A stretch of 64,000 bases of DNA, taken from positions 46,087 through 110,086 of the forward strand of contig CAYNNQ010000004.1 in the NCBI GenBank assembly GCA_964398785.1. Reading direction: 5' to 3'. The position numbers and the translations under genes were made by a program. The notes under the pieces were generated by a model, which was not told the DNA's origin, did no database searches, and saw nothing but the letters and a program-made list of their open reading frames with translations. This DNA is from CAYNNQ01 sp964398785 (lineage in GTDB: Bacteria > Desulfobacterota > Desulfovibrionia > Desulfovibrionales > Desulfonatronovibrionaceae). Positions 62,889-64,000 of the stretch are shown here, piece after piece (position 1 is the stretch's first letter; every line of letters begins with the position of its first letter).

Positions 62889-63296
62889 ATGAATGCCTAT
62901 GAAATAATTCGAGGCCATGTTTTCGATTATTTGGCTAAGAAGCAGTCCGAGAAGCTACGCCATGATACTGCAGCGGAGTTGGAAGGTTTCGCCGAGACAA
63001 TCGAGAAGACTAGGAAGTTGAGGGTCGCGCTAGTCGCTTACCTCTTCCGTTTCGCGGCCAGAGCACTTACAAACCGAGTGCCCATTCTCGACCAAATTAA
63101 CAAAGAAGAACCGGAACTATTCTGGATCGAGCATTGGCCAAAGGGTACAGGGCTCGGAGAAGATGTTGACTACTTGTTGGTGTCGGAAAATGAAGTAGGA
63201 GAGCCGCACTGGCAACGGGTTAATTTTGCGAAGCTAGCTGAGCGTCTTGGGTACTCCGAAGCGGACTTTGAGATTCCGGATGAAGCAGTCGCATAA
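62889..63296 (+). CDS. Uncharacterised cassette-borne protein
   Basis: This 135-residue soluble protein (MNAYEIIRGHVFDYLAKKQS ...) is unlike any family I recognise. Its middle includes RKLRVALVAYLFRFAARALT and its end LAERLGYSEADFEIPDEAVA. The ATG at 62889 starts it; a TTG 12 codons upstream is possible. Its TAA stop is embedded in GCATAAC, the start of the candidate attC. One gene per unit with this stop position is typical of integron cassettes. Base usage is more AT-rich than in the hydrogenase genes. Confidence 0.7.
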   Translation: MNAYEIIRGHVFDYLAKKQSEKLRHDTAAELEGFAETIEKTRKLRVALVAYLFRFAARALTNRVPILDQINKEEPELFWIEHWPKGTGLGEDVDYLLVSENEVGEPHWQRVNFAKLAERLGYSEADFEIPDEAVA

Positions 63297-63368
63297 CCAA
63301 GCCACCCACCGGATGCCAAAACCTCCGCTTCGCTCCGGTTTTGCCACCGGTGATGGCGGGCGTTCGCG
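63291..63368 (+). repeat. Candidate attC site of cassette B
   Basis: The 78-base site begins GCATAAC, which is the exact complement of the GTTATGC at the cassette's own 5' end (62718). It continues as an imperfect stem (CCACCGG-A-TGCCAAAACC against GGTTTTGCCACCGGTGATGG, with bulged bases) around a loop with CTTCG, and ends at GTTCGCG (63362). Variable sequence but conserved palindromic form with bulges is the mark of attC sites. Confidence 0.7.
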
Positions 63369-63398
63369 CCGCTGAAGCGGCGCGAACGGCGGAATTGA
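63362..63398 (+). repeat. Cassette leader hairpin shared with cassette A
   Basis: GTTCGCGCCGCTGAAGCGGC and the next bases GCGAACGGCGGAATTGA repeat the start of cassette A (62517-62553) with two differences. The first 26 bases form a perfect hairpin whose complement equals GCGCGAAC. Confidence 0.7.
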
Positions 63399-63428
63399 TG
63401 GATCACGCCACAAATGATAGAGTAATGA

Positions 63429-63614
63429 ATGAAAGTAAGAGAAGCAATCAAGATGATTCAGGCGGACGGGTGGTACTTGGTTTCAACTCGGGGAAGCCAC
63501 AGGCAATACAAACATCCGTCCAAAAAAGGGAGAGTTACGATCGCAGGTAAACCCAGCGACGATCTCGCTCCAGGAACCTTGAACAGCATCCTAAAACAGT
63601 CGGGGTTAAAATGA
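63429..63614 (+). CDS. hicA: HicA family toxin (mRNA interferase)
   Basis: This 61-residue dsRNA-binding-fold toxin has the family sequence VREAIKMIQADGWYLVSTRG followed by SHRQYKHPSKKG, with the catalytic histidine in GSHRQYKH, and ends TLNSILKQSGLK. It cleaves mRNA when free of HicB. Its TGA overlaps the hicB start (ATGA). Confidence 0.92.
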   Translation: MKVREAIKMIQADGWYLVSTRGSHRQYKHPSKKGRVTIAGKPSDDLAPGTLNSILKQSGLK

Positions 63615-63826
63615 ATAGATATCTCATCATTGTTGAAGAGACAGAAACAGGTTATTCGGCGTTTTCCCCTGATCTGCCGGGGTGTGTGGCAACAGGTGAA
63701 ACGCGTCAAGAAGTTGAGCATAGCATGCGGGAGGCAATTCAGTTTCATATTGACGGCATGAGGGAAGACGGAGAACAAATTCCTTCTCCCCACTCCTACT
63801 CAACCTACTGCGAAATACCTGCATAA
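63611..63826 (+). CDS. hicB: HicB family antitoxin
   Basis: This 71-residue antitoxin has the HicB partial RNase-H-like fold: YLIIVEETETGYSAFSPDLP then GCVATGETRQEVEHSMREAI. It has no obvious C-terminal DNA-binding domain, so autoregulation may depend on the cassette promoter. Its TAA stop lies inside GCATAAC, the beginning of the next candidate attC. Confidence 0.92.
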   Translation: MNRYLIIVEETETGYSAFSPDLPGCVATGETRQEVEHSMREAIQFHIDGMREDGEQIPSPHSYSTYCEIPA

Positions 63827-63893
63827 CAAAAGGCTTCACTTAACAGGTATTCCGCTATCGCTCCATACCTGTAAGTGAGCCTTGGCGTTCGGC
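63820..63893 (+). repeat. Candidate attC site of cassette C
   Basis: This 74-base site runs from GCATAAC to GTTCGGC. Its arms, AAGGCTTCACTTAACAGGTAT and ATACCTGTAAGTGAGCCTT, pair completely except for two unpaired bases (one T and one A) on the left arm. Two such extrahelical bases, which set the recombining strand, are a defining attC feature. The loop is TCCGCTATCGCTCC. Confidence 0.75.
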
Positions 63894-63937
63894 AAAATGT
63901 GCTGGCAGCTTCAGAAAAAAACCGATAGGATTGAGTG

Positions 63938-64000
63938 ATGGGAAAATATGATAAACTTATATTTCAGGTGCTAAGCGGTACAAGTGATGCAAATATTGCT
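63938..64000 (+). CDS. Start of a second HicA-like toxin gene (cut by window edge)
   Basis: The last 63 bases encode MGKYDKLIFQVLSGTSDANI and one further residue. This matches the start of a HicA-type toxin family whose members begin with KLIFQILxGxSDANI-like sequence. It starts 51 bases after the GTTCGGC core, as the gene of the next cassette. The 3' part is outside the window. Confidence 0.65.
   Translation, partial: MGKYDKLIFQVLSGTSDANIA

Noticed and set aside
62517..63893. CRISPR array
   Set aside because: The palindromic repeats are few, unequal in sequence and separated by complete genes, which fits attC sites rather than CRISPR repeats.
1..64000. tRNA and rRNA genes
   Set aside because: TTCGA-type motifs were seen only inside protein genes, without the matching arms; no rRNA-like stretch is present.

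Overview
The window looks like part of an anaerobic, sulfate-reducer-type Desulfobacterota genome, probably Desulfovibrionales. The evidence is the company of genes: a Desulfovibrio gigas-type molybdenum aldehyde oxidoreductase with its accessory cluster, a periplasmic [NiFe] hydrogenase of the HynAB type, an Hdr-Mvh (heterodisulfide reductase / F420-non-reducing hydrogenase) operon, and a two-subunit 2-oxoacid:acceptor oxidoreductase. A run of ten N at 16857-16866 shows that this is a scaffold, so single-base frameshifts should be read with care.

Layout. 1-8136: the end of an rRNA m5C methyltransferase gene, then a tripartite RND efflux operon (TolC-like, adaptor, pump) closed by a small K+-channel-like gene. 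8137-13195: a decayed stretch with an ACR3/BASS-type transporter relic, a CBS relic, a PerM/AI-2E family permease, an EamA transporter and a broken Phd/PIN toxin-antitoxin pair. 13196-22180: a CoA-transferase facing a HATPase-GNAT fusion, a gapped QueG-like iron-sulfur protein, 2-oxoacid oxidoreductase subunits and lipB-lipA. 22181-23106: a RAYT transposase relic and a palindromic element. 23107-34539: a nine-gene run in one direction for aldehyde oxidoreductase and its maturation or partner proteins. 34564-42799: genes on the minus strand for a histidine phosphatase, cupin, DUF2000 protein, AraC regulator, osmoprotectant-transporter relics, YihY, aspartate ammonia-lyase and a CobD-CbiP fusion. 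43081-49858: small enzymes, a frameshifted TraR/DksA gene coupled to prfC, an antiporter and a cupin. 50665-61868: two hydrogenase systems, each followed by its own maturation protease.

62161-64000 is the most striking part: a truncated tyrosine recombinase N-terminus on the minus strand, then a head-to-tail series on the plus strand of units that look like integron gene cassettes. Two stop codons lie inside GCATAAC, each followed by an imperfect stem of 74-78 bp ending in a GTT core. The cassettes carry an unknown protein, a HicAB toxin-antitoxin pair and the start of a second HicA-like toxin.

Throughout the intergenic regions there are five families of short (about 80-250 bp) non-coding dispersed repeats, several with terminal inverted repeats. 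They sit at gene ends, inside relics and around the hydrogenase protease gene. Together with at least seven broken genes they suggest a genome that has been invaded by small non-autonomous elements.

Metabolically the genes fit H2 and organic-acid/aldehyde metabolism: periplasmic H2 uptake or cycling by HynAB, cytoplasmic H2-dependent (probably flavin-bifurcating) electron transfer by HdrABC-MvhDGA, aldehyde oxidation by the Mo enzyme, and ferredoxin-linked 2-oxoacid oxidation.
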